From NCBI RefSeq assembly GCF_024868665.1, contig NC_079893.1, forward strand, positions 7,217,485 through 7,281,484: 64,000 nt of DNA. The letters run 5' to 3'. Made by a program: the position numbers and the translations under genes. The notes beneath the pieces were generated by a model, which worked only from the letters and a program-made list of their open reading frames with translations, was not told the DNA's origin and made no database searches. Source of the stretch: Triplophysa rosa. Taxonomy: Eukaryota; Chordata; Actinopteri; Cypriniformes; Nemacheilidae. Shown one piece after another: positions 12,426-24,524 of the stretch (its first letter is position 1; every line of letters begins with the position of its first letter).

Positions 12426-14998
12426 CAAATACCTTATTGTGTTTTTAAAATAATCTTTATATAAATAATAAACACACTCAAACTCAAAAGGACCGGGATC
12501 AAACATTTGGCCTCCTATATTTCCACTGAGCAGCACACTACAGGGTCTACTCATTAAACCCTTTACATTGAATCTTTTCTGGGCGAAAAACAACCCTGTT
12601 GCATCACTGTCCAGTCGGCTGGCTGAGTTGTCTGAAGAGTTGTAAAGATTTTAATGAGCCCGCGGCGCTAGCCTTCAAACACGCTAACAGCAGAGGATGA
12701 CAAGCGCAGGAGCGTTACGAATGACACTTCAATCCTGTCCCACAAACATAAACTCCTGTACTATTTTGCATCGTATTTGTTTGATCACTCTCTAAACAGC
12801 ATCATCACAGATCTCTTTTAACTTTTAAAGGAGTTGAACAGATACCGGTTTATTTTCAATGCGATGAAAGATTAAAAGCCCCGCGATTTGTCTCGAGTGC
12901 CGTGGCCTGCAAAACTGAACAGCTCGATCAACAAGCGCTCGGTATTTCGCAAGAAAAAAGCCATTTTTGACCCCATGCAAATTGCAAACTTTCTCTACTT
13001 CCACCGTTGACCCTAAATACATTTCAATTCATTATGAATGAACTCGGTTTCCCTCCTCCACTTCCATCAATTGCTCTCTATCGCTCCGAGTCCTTCAATA
13101 ATTAACATTACTGCAAACTCAGTCGTCTCACAAAGCTGTGAATAATAGGAGACATTTGCATTCCCTTTCATAAGGTGCTGGCGCGCACACGGCCGTGCTC
13201 ACTCAGGAGAACTAAAGGTTGATTAATTCAGCGGGCCTGAGTGTCTTGAGCAGATGCTCAGGTGGCTAACTAAGGCAGGCTCATTCATATGGAAGACGAG
13301 AGCGCTCGGGAAAGAAATGACAGAACGAGAAGTGTTCCTCTTTACAGAGCTTCTCGTTCTTTCCCGATTTCCTCTGAACGTTTGGCATTGACTGCAAGAA
13401 AAGGTAAATTGGAGGTATTTGACTTCTTGGACAAAAAATTAAAAGATTGCTGTGGAAAATGGTAAAGGGTTACAACATTAAAGAACTTCTTTTATGCTTA
13501 ATTTTAGGGCAAAATGAATGAGTTGAAATGCACTCATGGATCACACTATCACTCATTGGCAGCTGTATGATGCTAATAGCAAACGCTGTATATGAAGCTG
13601 CGCTTATCTTCAAAGACGCACAGGTATTCAGCAAGATTCTGAAGTACAAGTTTCAGAAATCATATATTTTTCCATCATGGGACATGCTTCAGACACACCG
13701 ACACCGCTGATGTCCCACAGCCTGCCCTTACTTTTACCCAAGATCTCACCAGGCTCGTATTGCACGATCTGACAGGCAAGAATCGTCAAGGACAGAGAAA
13801 AATATAAAAGAACTGTACTTGCGGGTTGTAATACACCCAGACTATCAAACACCTTGAACTTCTTAAAACGACTCCCTCCTAAAAACCATAAAGTACAGAA
13901 GTGGCACTCCCACGCTCTCCATCAGGAACGCAGGGATTTTTATGGCAAGTCAGGTGACAAATGAAACATTATTTGGACTATTTTAGTTGGCGAGAATTCC
14001 TCTTTCCTAGAACCTAGAACTAGTGCCATGATCGCTTATAAATCAATCAAAAACCGGCATGAGGCATTTATGATGGCCGGTTCGACATGCGCTATATCAC
14101 GTGCCGGGAAAAAATGCATGATGTGTCCGGGAGGGAGATATGTAGCAGTTCGGAGCGCAGACCTAGCAGCTGCTCCCGTACCTGACAGAGAACATCCGTC
14201 ATGAGGTTTGACTGGCTCTCAGGCAGCAGAGATTACATCCGGAAGACTGGAAGATGACTCAACTGTCAGTGTTTCAATCTGCACACGCAAGGATAATTTG
14301 TTGACAGAAAGAGCGGTTCTGGTGAGAGGTTGGGGCAGAAAAGAATTGAGACTTTCATCTGAAAAAGACTTGATTGCTTTTAAAGGGAGTTTTTAACTAA
14401 CTGTTTCGAAAATGTATAGAGAGCAACAAGTTTACATTGCCTGGAATGAGAGCAAGTATACTTAAAAACAAAAGTTTTTTTTTTACGTTTAACACAGTAT
14501 TTGAGAAAAATCTAGAAAAAATTCTTTCCCACTCTTAAACAAAGAGTAAAAATACTTGAGCAAAAGAAAGTACTAGATTTGAGATAGTAAAGAGATAGAT
14601 TTTGAAAATATACATTTATGAAATTTAGTGAAGTAAAAAGTTTTATAAATGCTTTCTAATGTAGTGAAGTAAAATTTCTCATAAAGTACAGAAATGTAAT
14701 TAAAAATGTACACGAGAGTACTGTCCACCCCTGCAATAGTGAGGTTATTATAGTTTACTAAAACAAAAAATATTTAACATTCCTGAAACAAAATAAAATA
14801 CCAGCCTAAATGAAAATTAGCTATAAAGCCCAAATAAGATAAGGCACAAACATTTTTAACTGAAAAAAACTGAAACTGAAATAAAAATATTTTAATATAA
14901 CAATACAAAAATAGCACGTAAATAAATAGTAAAATGACAAGACCATGTGACAAAATTGCTAAATATAAAACAAAAATTGACATACAAACTAAAACTGA
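12426..14998. other. unique-looking non-coding DNA
   Basis: 12600-13400 is richer in GC and without repeats; 14400-14990 is very AT-rich. A stem-loop lies at 13307-13366. Confidence 0.45.
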
Positions 14999-15139
14999 GT
15001 TCTTGTAGCTCAACTGCAGTGCAAAAGGTTGTGGGTTCTATTTCCTTTAAAACACGAATACTAAAAAACTGTATACATTAAATGCAGTGTAAGTCGCTTA
15101 GGATGAAAGTGTCAGCTAAATGCATAAATGTAATGTAAA
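14999..15139 (+). repeat. tRNA-derived SINE
   Basis: GTTCTTGTAGCTCAACTG (A-box-like) and GGTTGTGGGTTC (B-box-like), followed by AGTGTAAGTCGCTTAGGATG and AAAGTGTCAGCTAAATGC, the same tail as the LINE end at 50193-50240. Confidence 0.68.
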
Positions 15140-17273
15140 TTAAAAAATATAGAATTAAGGCTAATTCAAAATATGAATAAAACTACAATAAATCTAAAAT
15201 AACTGCTATAAACGCTGCTCTAAATAAAACCACAGCTGGTCAAAACAGGCTATTTGATGTTTAATACACATTTATGTGGACCAACATTTTGGACTGAGAT
15301 TTCACTGAGCTAATCAACATGATGCAAAAAAAACCCACATTAACACTACATCTGTTTGTAAAAAAAGAACTCTAATTAGCGTGAAAAAGACAAAAATGAC
15401 GGTCAGCAGTTTACTGAAGCCCCTCAACAAACCCACCCTAATTTAATCCCAAAGGACATACCTGACTTGAGGACAATATGGCACAAGTGTTAAATATGTA
15501 TAATTAGGTATACAAGTCTTCGATCGCGTTTGATGGCAGAATACAGCAGATGGTGCGCCGACATACCTATAACACTAAATGTACTCAACAGACACAATCT
15601 GTCTCAGAAACAGGTGTTTTCCGTCATTTTGACACTTCTTCTCTTTTTACTAAGCGACATCCTTTGCAAAGAAGTTGTCTCCGTCAACTCTGTGTGTTTT
15701 TATTCAAATTTATTTATTTTAGGCTGTGTCATGGTGACCCAGGAGAGGCTTTGCTGCATTTCCTTGCTCCCCCATTTTGTATTGTTTTTCCCCTCTCGTT
15801 TTTGTATTGACAAGTTTGCTGGAGGGGGAAAGAGTTGGCATGAGAACAAACGAATCTGTCGGCGACTCTCTCTCTCTCTCGTACACTATTGCACCGTCTC
15901 TCTCTCTCAGCAGCGCAGGTGTTGCCGTGGCGTTGATGGCAGCCTTTGTCTGACACTGTGAACTTTGTTATAGCAGATACGCACTCTAACATCCCCGATC
16001 AGACAAACACGACACGCGTGCACCGATCCGTTGTATAAATGTCCTCTGCGTTTCATCATCAAAGCAGCGTGTGGCCGGCGGTTTGAGGAGCAGAATATGA
16101 AACGGATAAAAACAAATCGTTTGAAGTTGTAGAGACAGCCATGCCGTCAGAAGGTACTTAAGCTTTTCCTCCCAATGGAGGGCGTGCATTCCTCTCTTTC
16201 TTTCCTCATTAAGCTTCCTTCTTCATGCTTCTTTTGTTCCCCGTCAGGTTCGTTTCAGAAAGCTTGCATCATTGTTTATGATGCTCCATTGTCAGGAGAT
16301 TAATAAAATAATAAATATTGACTCGTTTAATCATCCTGTCAAAGGACAAAGCGCGCTATCCTTGCGTGCGTGCGGACGCCTGTGCATCGCAAATCGAATT
16401 TTTGCCCGAGGAAACCTGTTACTGATAGGACTTCTATGCCAGCATAATTTTTCATAAATCACTTTACAGAACAAAAGAAACGCTATGCTTTGGATGCCTG
16501 GCGATGCATGCTGGCCGATGTACAGCAGTGACCGTTTTAATAAACAGCACAACCACCATAAGTAAACCCTGCGAGTTGTGGTTACACCGATATGAAAGTA
16601 TCTTCTAATATTTGGAGTCTTTATTAAAGAATTATGGAAGACCATGAATTCCACACTGAGGACTCCATCATCCAGAAAGATCTCATAAAAAATAACATAG
16701 ACTGACTTACACATGTACTTACTCATATAACCACAAGCAATACACTCTGCACTTGAAATTTGATTTTTTTTCTCCTTTCACCTGATATACTCCTTCAAAG
16801 TCTAAAAAGTGGAATACCTATCTATGAAACATATGTGCATTCACATTTTTTATATTTATATAGTTGTTTTCTCTGCTAAAATCCTACCCCACCATATGTC
16901 ATTTGTTTTCAAAAAGGTGTATATTTATAGTCTTATTCAGAATCCTTTGGCCCTTTGTATACTCCATGTGTGTAATGTTTATCTGTGTAGAGTAAAAAAC
17001 TAGCTTAACACTAAACTACAATATTTTTATAAATAAGGTGAATATACTATTTATCTAAACCAATTTTTTTTAAACTATTCCAGTTTGTTACATTGCTTAA
17101 AAAATACAACCACACAATAAATACAGTAACAAGCATATTTTGTCGTTTTTTGTGACACTGATGTGGTAAAATTTGTTTTAGCCCTTCAATCGACAAATCC
17201 TGGGTAATAAGTTTATTGGCGATCGCGGGTGAGCCGAGTTATCAAAACACAACTCGCTTTCAACTGGTCATTA
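15140..17273. other. unique-looking non-coding DNA
   Basis: 15500-16500 lacks repeats. The 143-residue plus-strand frame at 15530-15961 has a hydrophobic stretch but no recognisable family, and no splice or promoter context supports it. Confidence 0.45.
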
Positions 17274-17647
17274 TACAGTATCTCACAGAAGTGAGTACTC
17301 CCCTCACATTTGTGTAAATATTTTATTATATATTTTCATGTGACAACACTGAAGAAATGACACTTTGCTACAATATAAAGTAGTGAGTGTACAGCTTGTA
17401 TAACAGTGTAAATTTGCTGTCCCTTCAAAATAACTCAACAGACAGCCATTAATGTCTAAACCGCTGGCAACAAAAGTGAGTGCACCCCTAAGTGAAAATG
17501 TCCAAATTGGGCCCAATTAGCCATTTTCCCTCCCCGGTGTCATGTGATTCGTTAGTGTTACAAGGTCTCAGGTGTGAATGGGGAGCAGTTGTGTTAAATT
17601 TGGTGTTATCGCTCTCACTCTCTCATACTGGTCACTGGAAGTTCAAC

Positions 17648-17862
17648 ATGGCACCTCATGGCAAAGAACTCTCTGATGATCTGAAAAAAAATTGTTGCTC
17701 TACATAAAGATGGCCTAGGCTATAAGAAGATTGCCAAGACACTGAAACTGAGCTGCAGCACGGTGGCCAAGACCATACAGCGGTTTAACAGGAGGACAGG
17801 TTTCACACAGAACAGGCCTCGCCATGGTCGACCAAAGAAGTTGAGTGCACATGCTCGGCGTC
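17648..17862 (+). pseudogene. Tc1 transposase N-terminal fragment, frameshifted
   Basis: ATG at about 17648 begins MAPHGKELSDDLKK. A 2-nt loss in an A-run near 17687 shifts the frame to an early stop. In the next frame the transposase continues as KIAKTLKLSCSTVAKTIQRF and HGRPKKLS (an AT-hook-like GRPKK). It ends at the internal deletion, so the whole DDE domain is missing and no function is possible. Confidence 0.88.
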
Positions 17863-17877
17863 ATTAATGGCTGTGTG

Positions 17878-18867
17878 CATGGCTGTACCCACCATTGAGG
17901 TCCCCGAGGTCCAGACCTTGGTAGTTTTGTCGTGAAAAAAATGCCAATTTAGTAGAAAACACCTAGATAACTGATCTCAGGTCTGATCTACCTCAGCTGT
18001 TTAACAGCGCTCTTAAGTGTCAATCTGATTGAGTTGGCCAATCAAATGAAGAAAGGCGAGGATTACTGTCCAATCAAATGAAAGAAGGCGTGAGTTGCTA
18101 TTGACAGAAGTCAAGCTCGAGTTCAGTTTCTACTGTGAAAGTGGGCGATGTAAGTAGCTAACCGTTTAATGTTTTATAGAAATGTTAGCGGCCATGTACA
18201 CTTTCGTTTTGAGCGTGCTTGACGCGCGTCAACATTTAAACGACAAACCTGAGTAAACGACCGGTTGAAATATCTAGTAATCCAAACTACAAAACACCGA
18301 AAACATATCATTCACGTGTTTAATGTCATTTTGACAAAAACATTACCAGACCTTCACTAGTTCATGCTAAACTGCGTGGCTTTGACTCAGGTGTGTTTAT
18401 AGGTTGTGGTTAGCCTATTTAAACAACTATATGATTTGCAAATAATTCAAATGCATCACTTTTAAACAAATTCTCGTTCTTTAATTCTGTTTCTATATTT
18501 TAAGTTGACCTATTTTTTATGAAAACCTAAGTGCCTGCAACTTCTGTAGCTACACAAAAAAGTTAAAGGGACAGTTCACTCAAAAATGGGAACCTTTATG
18601 TAATTTCAAACCCAAATGCATTATGCTCCTTTATGAAAGACAGGTTGTATTTCAATCTGGTAGTATTTGCATAAAAATATCAATTGACCATGTGTATACT
18701 TTCATTACTGATAAACATGAAAAGACAGACATGGTTTTAGCAATTATGTAATTTGCTCTCCAAACGTTTTAAAATGCACATACTGTAGATCAAGAAAGTC
18801 AATTTTTTGTTTGTGACAAATTCAGTTTTTGGACCTCGGTATTTCCAAAATCCTGCGTACGGCCCTG
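17878..18867. mobile_element. non-autonomous hAT element inserted in a Tc1 inverted repeat
   Basis: 990 bp, flanked by perfect 8-bp duplications GCTGTGTG at 17870-17877 and 18868-18875. The termini are CATGGCTGTACCCACC and the complement of ...GCGTACGGCCCTG, imperfect hAT-type inverted repeats with a shared inner GAGGTCC. No transposase frame is present. An Angel-like start (TTAAAGGGACAGTTCAC) sits inside at 18563 onward, apparently an older or truncated passenger. Confidence 0.88.
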
Positions 18868-18985
18868 GCTGTGTGTTGAGTTATTTTGAGGGGACGGCAA
18901 ATTTACACTGTTATACAAGCTGTACACTCACTACTTTATATTGTAGCAAAGTGTCATTTCTTCAGTGTTGTCGCATGAAAAGATA

Positions 18986-20254
18986 TTCGCTGTTACCCCT
19001 CCAACTCCCACCACAGACTTTTGACCTTGATAAAAACACAGTGAGACCTTTTTTCCTCATATTGCATGTGTCATTTAAAAAAATAAAGAGTTCACAGATC
19101 TTACATCTTCTGTTGTTTGTCTTATTTCTGCGTTTTCAATTATAATTCGAATTCAAGTTCATGTCTCAAATCAACGGCACAGCTTTTACAGCTGTGGAGT
19201 CAAACACCCTTTTAAGTGTAAATACATTAGAGCGACCTTTGTTAATTCAAAAATATGAATATGCGTTCATATATTTTGAAGATGAAAGGGTCAATATCTA
19301 ACACGTTTGTCCGACCTCATCCTTTTGAGTCTTTGATTCACATCTGACAATTATGTTTGAAGGTATTCTTATGTTAACCTCAAAACGTGCGTATTTCCAT
19401 GTGATTCATCACCCGACACAGATGAAAGGATTTCCGAAGGCTAAGGCCAAAGCGTGTGTAAATAAGGTCATTCTGACGCTTCTGCCTATGTTTCGGTTAG
19501 TTTGAAAAACACTCAATCTCAATCTTTCATCCATTTATTTTGTTAACCGATGTTAGACCCGTGTTGGATCCTCAGACGAAACAACAGCATGTCTCTGAAT
19601 GAGTCTGCCGGAAACGATTCAAAACACAATTACAGCTGAAACCACATACCAGTACAACAGATGGTAAGGTGTCTGCAGACGCAGGGGACGTCTTCTGCAC
19701 TCCAAAGAATAAGGAAACATTTTACAGGCAATTGAATATCTTAAAATATATACGCACATGTCACCAAGTGTCGAGACTCCGGAGTGCTGTGATTACAAAT
19801 ACGATGTATGGCATCATCACACGTAATTGGCTGCTTAATGATGAGAGATCAGTTGAGCTCTACAATAACAGCCCCATTTGCGATGAGCGCATTCCGAACA
19901 GAACCCATCACGGTGATCATCGCAACTACTGCATGTTTTGTTCTGATGTAAAATGCTGGTTTGTTATCTATAATCATTTTCTTTGGAGAATGTGTGATTT
20001 TCAAAATACATCAGAGTGAAACGGATGGAATGAAACAGATTGGAAAATAGAAACTTTTGCTAAATTACTGTATATATCCGTCACGGGATGTAGCGCATTG
20101 AGCCGTACGACAAGGAGTATATTCCACAAGAAGTATTTAATGAATCCACAAAGTATACTTAAGACCACACGTAACACAAGTTAAACTGGACAATGAACAC
20201 AGGCAAACACAGGAACATAATAAGGGAGGACAGAAAAAGGTGTGGGGCAATTAA
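18986..20254. other. non-coding, no gene
   Basis: No repeat family recognised. The 116-residue frame at 19669-20019 has no domain. Confidence 0.5.
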
Positions 20255-20793
20255 CTAAAGGAGTCATATGACACGGCTAAAACGAATATTATCGATTGTT
20301 TTAGACGTAATGCAATGTGTATACAGGATTTAAGGTTCAAAAACGCTGTATTTTCCACATACAATGCATTTTTGTGTCTCCTCTTTGCCCCGCCTCTCTG
20401 AAACGCGTGGAAGCGAGGTGTGCTATGATTGGCCAGTTAACCAGTGCGTACTGATTGGTCGAATACTGCAAGCGTGTGACGGAAATGTAACGCCTCTTAC
20501 CATATTTGGAACATCAGGTTCCAAAGCAATTGTACTGACAGGTATGCCCACCTTACTTGCGTATACATTTGGGCGGTCTTCGTCAACTCATACCACGAAC
20601 TGATGTAGATTTGTGGGGGTGTGGTTACACGAGGCGTTTCAGGCAGGTCTGGGTGAGCATTCGCTTTTAGATAGAATGCATCTTTTGTTCCCACACTTTC
20701 ATTTTTGCAATTTGTGTCTAATACATGCATGGGCAACTTATAACACACCAAAGACACAGAAAAACATGTGTTCGCGCCATAAGACCCCTTTAA
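20255..20793. mobile_element. TTAA MITE, long copy (GGGGTCATATG family)
   Basis: 539 bp with ends CTAAAGGAGTCATATGACAC and CCATAAGACCCCTTTAA, inverted repeats around TTAA, as in piggyBac or Kolobok-type non-autonomous elements. The second copy at 42751-43051 is the same sequence lacking about 235 internal bp. No transposase. Confidence 0.82.
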
Positions 20794-22261
20794 CTGATAA
20801 TGAACACAGAAGACAAAACCAAACTGAAGATAACTGTGAAAATATCAGGTACAATGGTTCCTTTTTTATTATTATTTATCATATAACAGCAACTGTTATA
20901 TGATGCAACCTCTTAAAAAATCAACTTCGGGACTCGACTTGATGGCCCTTTTTTGACTCCACCCCTAACTGCATCCTGCATTTGGCATCTCAAACAACCC
21001 GAACAAAATGATTATGATGTCATCAATCCACACAAATGAATCCAGTGCCCATCTGCATAAGGGGTTTGTGGGTGAACAACAGAACACACCCAAGTGTTTT
21101 CCTTCCACCTCTTAATGGAAGGAAGAAACAAATCGCTCGAATGTCAACCGAACGAGAGAGTTCATAATTCATTTGTATGGGTGAGGGGGGAGAGTGAGTG
21201 GGTTTCTTTGAAGAAGAGGTACAGATGGTCATCAGATGGGGCTGCGAGTCGGAGTGTGGCGCGGTGCTTTGACATCACCTGGGTGCACACACACCATATG
21301 CCACAAGACCTGACAACCTGCCACACACACACATATATATATGCACCTGTTTGTAAACTCACCAATGTTTAACACATCTCTCCATGCATACTAACCCTGT
21401 CTGAAATGAGAGGGTAATACCACCATATTGTTTCATCTTAACGATCATTGATCTGTTGTTCGTCTGGGTTTAAGTGTTGCTTCTTGGTTGCATCTCGGTT
21501 CAACATTAAGCTTTTTAAAAAAACACACATAAAATCAGACACAACTATGATGCAATAACTCTTTTTATAAATAGGCTGTAATATTGGTTTCTTATGCACC
21601 CTTAATATTGGCGCCAATAGCCATGTGGGCTGCTAGTCGACATATTGCACAACAGGGTGTCGGGCACCTCGAGTTAGAGTCCCAGCTCTTGTTCCTTTGC
21701 CAATTCGAAAGATCTCTTCACTATCTCAACAAGAAAACTCTAAAGGCCAAAATAACTTAAATATAATAACTTAAAACTGGAGCATATTAAACGTTATGAA
21801 TGCATATTCAATAACATTGCAGAAATGATGTGTCATTGCTAACAAGCCGCTGAGATGCTTTATGACCCTCAATACTACATTTAACTTTTGATATCACCAA
21901 ATTTTTATGATGTCCAAAAAGGATAAAAAAATTCTCTCATAGCTAATCACCCTTTTCACATGCTGTATTTTTTTCTCTATTTTTAGTGCAGATAAGATCA
22001 GCAAATTTCTTGGCAGATTTGGGCTCGAGTCTAGGATTGTACTTTTACTGATAAAAAAAGAAATACAAAAATTAGTCAAAATACTGGTCATTTAAAATAT
22101 GGTTTTAATTAGCTAATTATGTATCATAAACCAACAAATGAACAACATTTTTGTACAGCATTTAATGTATGTATTTAATATATTACTGTAAATGAATTTA
22201 TGCTCATAATGAAGTACATACATTTATGTTAATTTCAACCTTAATATGAAGTGCTATCAAA
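20794..22261. other. non-coding, no gene
   Basis: Contains the SINE piece at 21628-21732 and a short CA/TA run at 21318-21342; otherwise nothing. Confidence 0.5.
21628..21732 (+). repeat. tRNA-derived SINE fragment
   Basis: GTGGGCTGCTAGTCGACA, then CTCGAGTTAGAGTCCCAGCT (decayed B box), followed by TCTTGTTCCTTTGCCAATTC, the post-tRNA region common in fish SINEs. Confidence 0.45.
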
Positions 22262-22263
22262 TA

Positions 22264-23484
22264 CACTCACCTAAAGGATTATTAGGAACACCATACTAAT
22301 ACGGTGTTTGACCCCCTTTCGCCTTCAGAACTGCCTTAATTCTACGTGGCATTGATTCAACAAGGTGCTGAAAGCATTCTTTAGAAATGTTGGCCCATAT
22401 TGATAGGATAGCATCTTGCAGTTGATGGAGATTTGTGGGATGCACATCCAGGGCACGAAGCTCCCGTTCCACCACATCCCAAAGATGTTCTATCGGGTTG
22501 AGATCTGGTGACTGTGGGGGCCATTCTAGTACAGTGAACTCATTGTCATGTTCAAGAAACCAATTTGAAATGATTCGAGCTTTGTGACATGGTGCATTAT
22601 CCTGCTGGAAGTAGCCATTAGAGGATGGGTACATGGTGGTCATAAAGGGATGGACATGGTCAGAAACAATGCTCAGGTAGGCCGTGGCATTTAAACGATG
22701 CCCAATTGGCACTAAGGGGCCTAAAGTGTGCCAAGAAAACATCCCCCACACCATTACACCACCACCACCAGCCTGCACAGTGGTAACAAGGCATGATGGA
22801 TCCATGTTCTCATTCTGTTTACGCCAAATTCTGACTCTACCATTTGAATGTCTCAACAGAAATCGAGACTCATCAGACCAGGCAACATTTTTCCAGTCTT
22901 CAACTGTCCAATTTTGGTGAGCTCGTGCAAATTGTAGCCTCTTTTTCCTATTTGTAGTGGAGATGAGTGGTACCCGGTGGGGTCTTCTGCTGTTGTAGCC
23001 CATCTGCCTCAAGGTTGTGCGTGTTGTGGCTTCACAAATGCTTTGCTGCATACCTCGGTTGTAACGAGTGGTTATTTCAGTCAAAGTTGCTCTTCTATCA
23101 GCTTGAATCAGTCGGCCCATTCTCCTCTGACCTCTAGCATCAACAAGGCATTTTCGCCCACAGGACTGCCGCATACTGGATGTTTTTCCCTTTTCACACC
23201 ATTCTTTGTAAACCCTAGAAATGGTTGTGCGTGAAAATCCCAGTAACTGAGCAGATTGTGAAATACTCAGACCGGCCCGTCTGGCACCAACAACCATGCC
23301 ACGCTCAAAATTGCTTAAATCACCTTTCTTTCCCATTCTGACATTCAGTTTGGAGTTCAGGAGATTGTCTTGACCAGGACCACACCCCTAAATGCATTGA
23401 AGCAACTGCCATGTGATTGGTTGATTAGATAATTGCATTAATGAGAAATTGAACAGGTGTTCCTAATAATCCTTTAGGTGAGTG
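22264..23484 (-). mobile_element. complete Tc1/mariner element, DD36E (Incomer-like) type
   Basis: A 1221-bp element with perfect inverted repeats of about 29 bp (CACTCACCTAAAGGATTA... at the left, its exact complement at the right). TA target duplications lie at 22262-22263 and 23485-23486. It contains one uninterrupted transposase frame. Perfect repeats and an intact frame indicate recent insertion. The size, short inverted repeats and 36-residue catalytic spacing fit the DD36E 'Incomer' family as I know it. Confidence 0.95.
22296..23336 (-). CDS. Tc1/mariner transposase, DD36E
   Basis: 346 residues, the normal length for a Tc1-family transposase, from ATG at 23336 to TAG only 32 bp from the element end. 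It cuts and rejoins DNA at the element's own ends and inserts at TA. N-terminal helix-turn-helix at about 7-46 (LSNFERGMVVGARRAGLSIS onward), a basic GRK patch near 60-62, and a second DNA-binding helix region at about 66-120. The catalytic core has D155 (AWSDESRF), a glycine-rich box (QAGGGGVMVWG, about 188-198), D246 (FQQDNAPCHK) and E283 (SPDLNPIEHLWD). There are 36 residues between D246 and E283, not the 34 of classical Tc1. No stop, frameshift or missing catalytic residue, so it could encode active enzyme. It is unrelated to the host gene in the window. Confidence 0.96.
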   Translation of the reverse strand: MGKKGDLSNFERGMVVGARRAGLSISQSAQLLGFSRTTISRVYKEWCEKGKTSSMRQSCGRKCLVDARGQRRMGRLIQADRRATLTEITTRYNRGMQQSICEATTRTTLRQMGYNSRRPHRVPLISTTNRKKRLQFARAHQNWTVEDWKNVAWSDESRFLLRHSNGRVRIWRKQNENMDPSCLVTTVQAGGGGVMVWGMFSWHTLGPLVPIGHRLNATAYLSIVSDHVHPFMTTMYPSSNGYFQQDNAPCHKARIISNWFLEHDNEFTVLEWPPQSPDLNPIEHLWDVVERELRALDVHPTNLHQLQDAILSIWANISKECFQHLVESMPRRIKAVLKAKGGQTPY

Positions 23485-23486
23485 TA

Positions 23487-24516
23487 TTTACTTAGCAAAC
23501 AATGAATGGACAGGCGATTTGGTATTGCAAGCAGTCTATTTCTGCTGAACTTTTTATAGAGTTCTGTGGGTCAAGATCACGCAGGTCACACGATTTACAG
23601 TATGTAAACCTGAATAACTGGCATGTTACCGCCACCATTTTGTGCACAATTATGGGCTAAAACTGTTCCGTGCGAGGCGATGCTGTAAACCTTTATCTAC
23701 TTTTCCAACTAAAACTTCTGGAATAATCTCGGATGGCTTCATGTACTTTATGTTTGCAGTCAGTAAAGTGTGAATGCACTAATGAAACTGTGCAACAAGA
23801 ATCCTTGTATACACATACAGTACACACAAACAATCACGCGAACACATGGATGCGCACGCACACACATTCAGGAAAGAGGTTATTGATGACAGAGTCTGCG
23901 AAAGATAAGCATCATTACCCTAGTGCAAAAACGGGGCGAGAGAGAAAGAGAGGGGAGTGCAATCTACAGGAGTGAAATTCTGAATCTTGAAACTCAGCTC
24001 CAGAAATCATGATGTGCAACATGCACCTTAATAAAATTTCAAGGACTGTGGTCATGTACCAAACACACACTCCTCAATGTGGATTTTCAACAGATTTAGT
24101 TTACATACATCACACAGCTAGCTAAACCTGGATTTTCTCAACAAAAGTGCCTGTGCAAAATTGTTAGAAGTTGATTTTCCCTGTATTTGCTAATCTAGGT
24201 TTTGATGCAGAATTATGATTTGTTTCTTCCATTTCTCATTGGCCACTCTTAAGTTTCTGTCCTGTTAAGTTAAGTCCACACAGTTCTTTCATCCATTTTA
24301 TCATCCGCCCGATAAGTAATAGCACACCCTTTTCTTAATAAGCAGCATGATTCGAGCCGTCATTCACACTCGTAGCACAAACAGTGCCGAGATACGTGCC
24401 AAAGTTTAATACGGTAAGTATGAACAATAGTAATAGTAATGCTTGCGCAAGCAAGCGCCATGAATGACCTCACGCGCACCCACGCTAGCAACACTCGTTC
24501 CCTCCTACCAGGCTCC
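23487..24516. other. non-coding, no gene
   Basis: Nothing beyond short simple repeats. Confidence 0.55.
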
Positions 24517-24524
24517 CTCTAAGG

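Larger units (their letters stand above)
17276..18985 (+). mobile_element. Tc1-like element remnant, internally deleted and split by a hAT insertion
   Basis: Begins CAGTATCTCACAGAAGTGAG after TA (17274-17275) with a left inverted repeat of about 210 bp, the cyprinid Tc1 type. A transposase start follows at about 17648. After about 80 codons the sequence jumps (17863/17864) straight into the right inverted repeat (ttaatggctgtgtg). That repeat is then broken by the hAT element at 17878-18867 and resumes at 18876 (ttgagttattttgagggg). The outer right end is lost after about 18985. Matching stretches at 17340-17460 and 18876-18980 are inverted copies of each other, which confirms the two arms. 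Confidence 0.9.

Noticed and set aside
15530..15961. 143-residue plus-strand frame with a hydrophobic segment
   Set aside because: No family resemblance, a second overlapping frame is also open, and low-complexity CT runs contribute.
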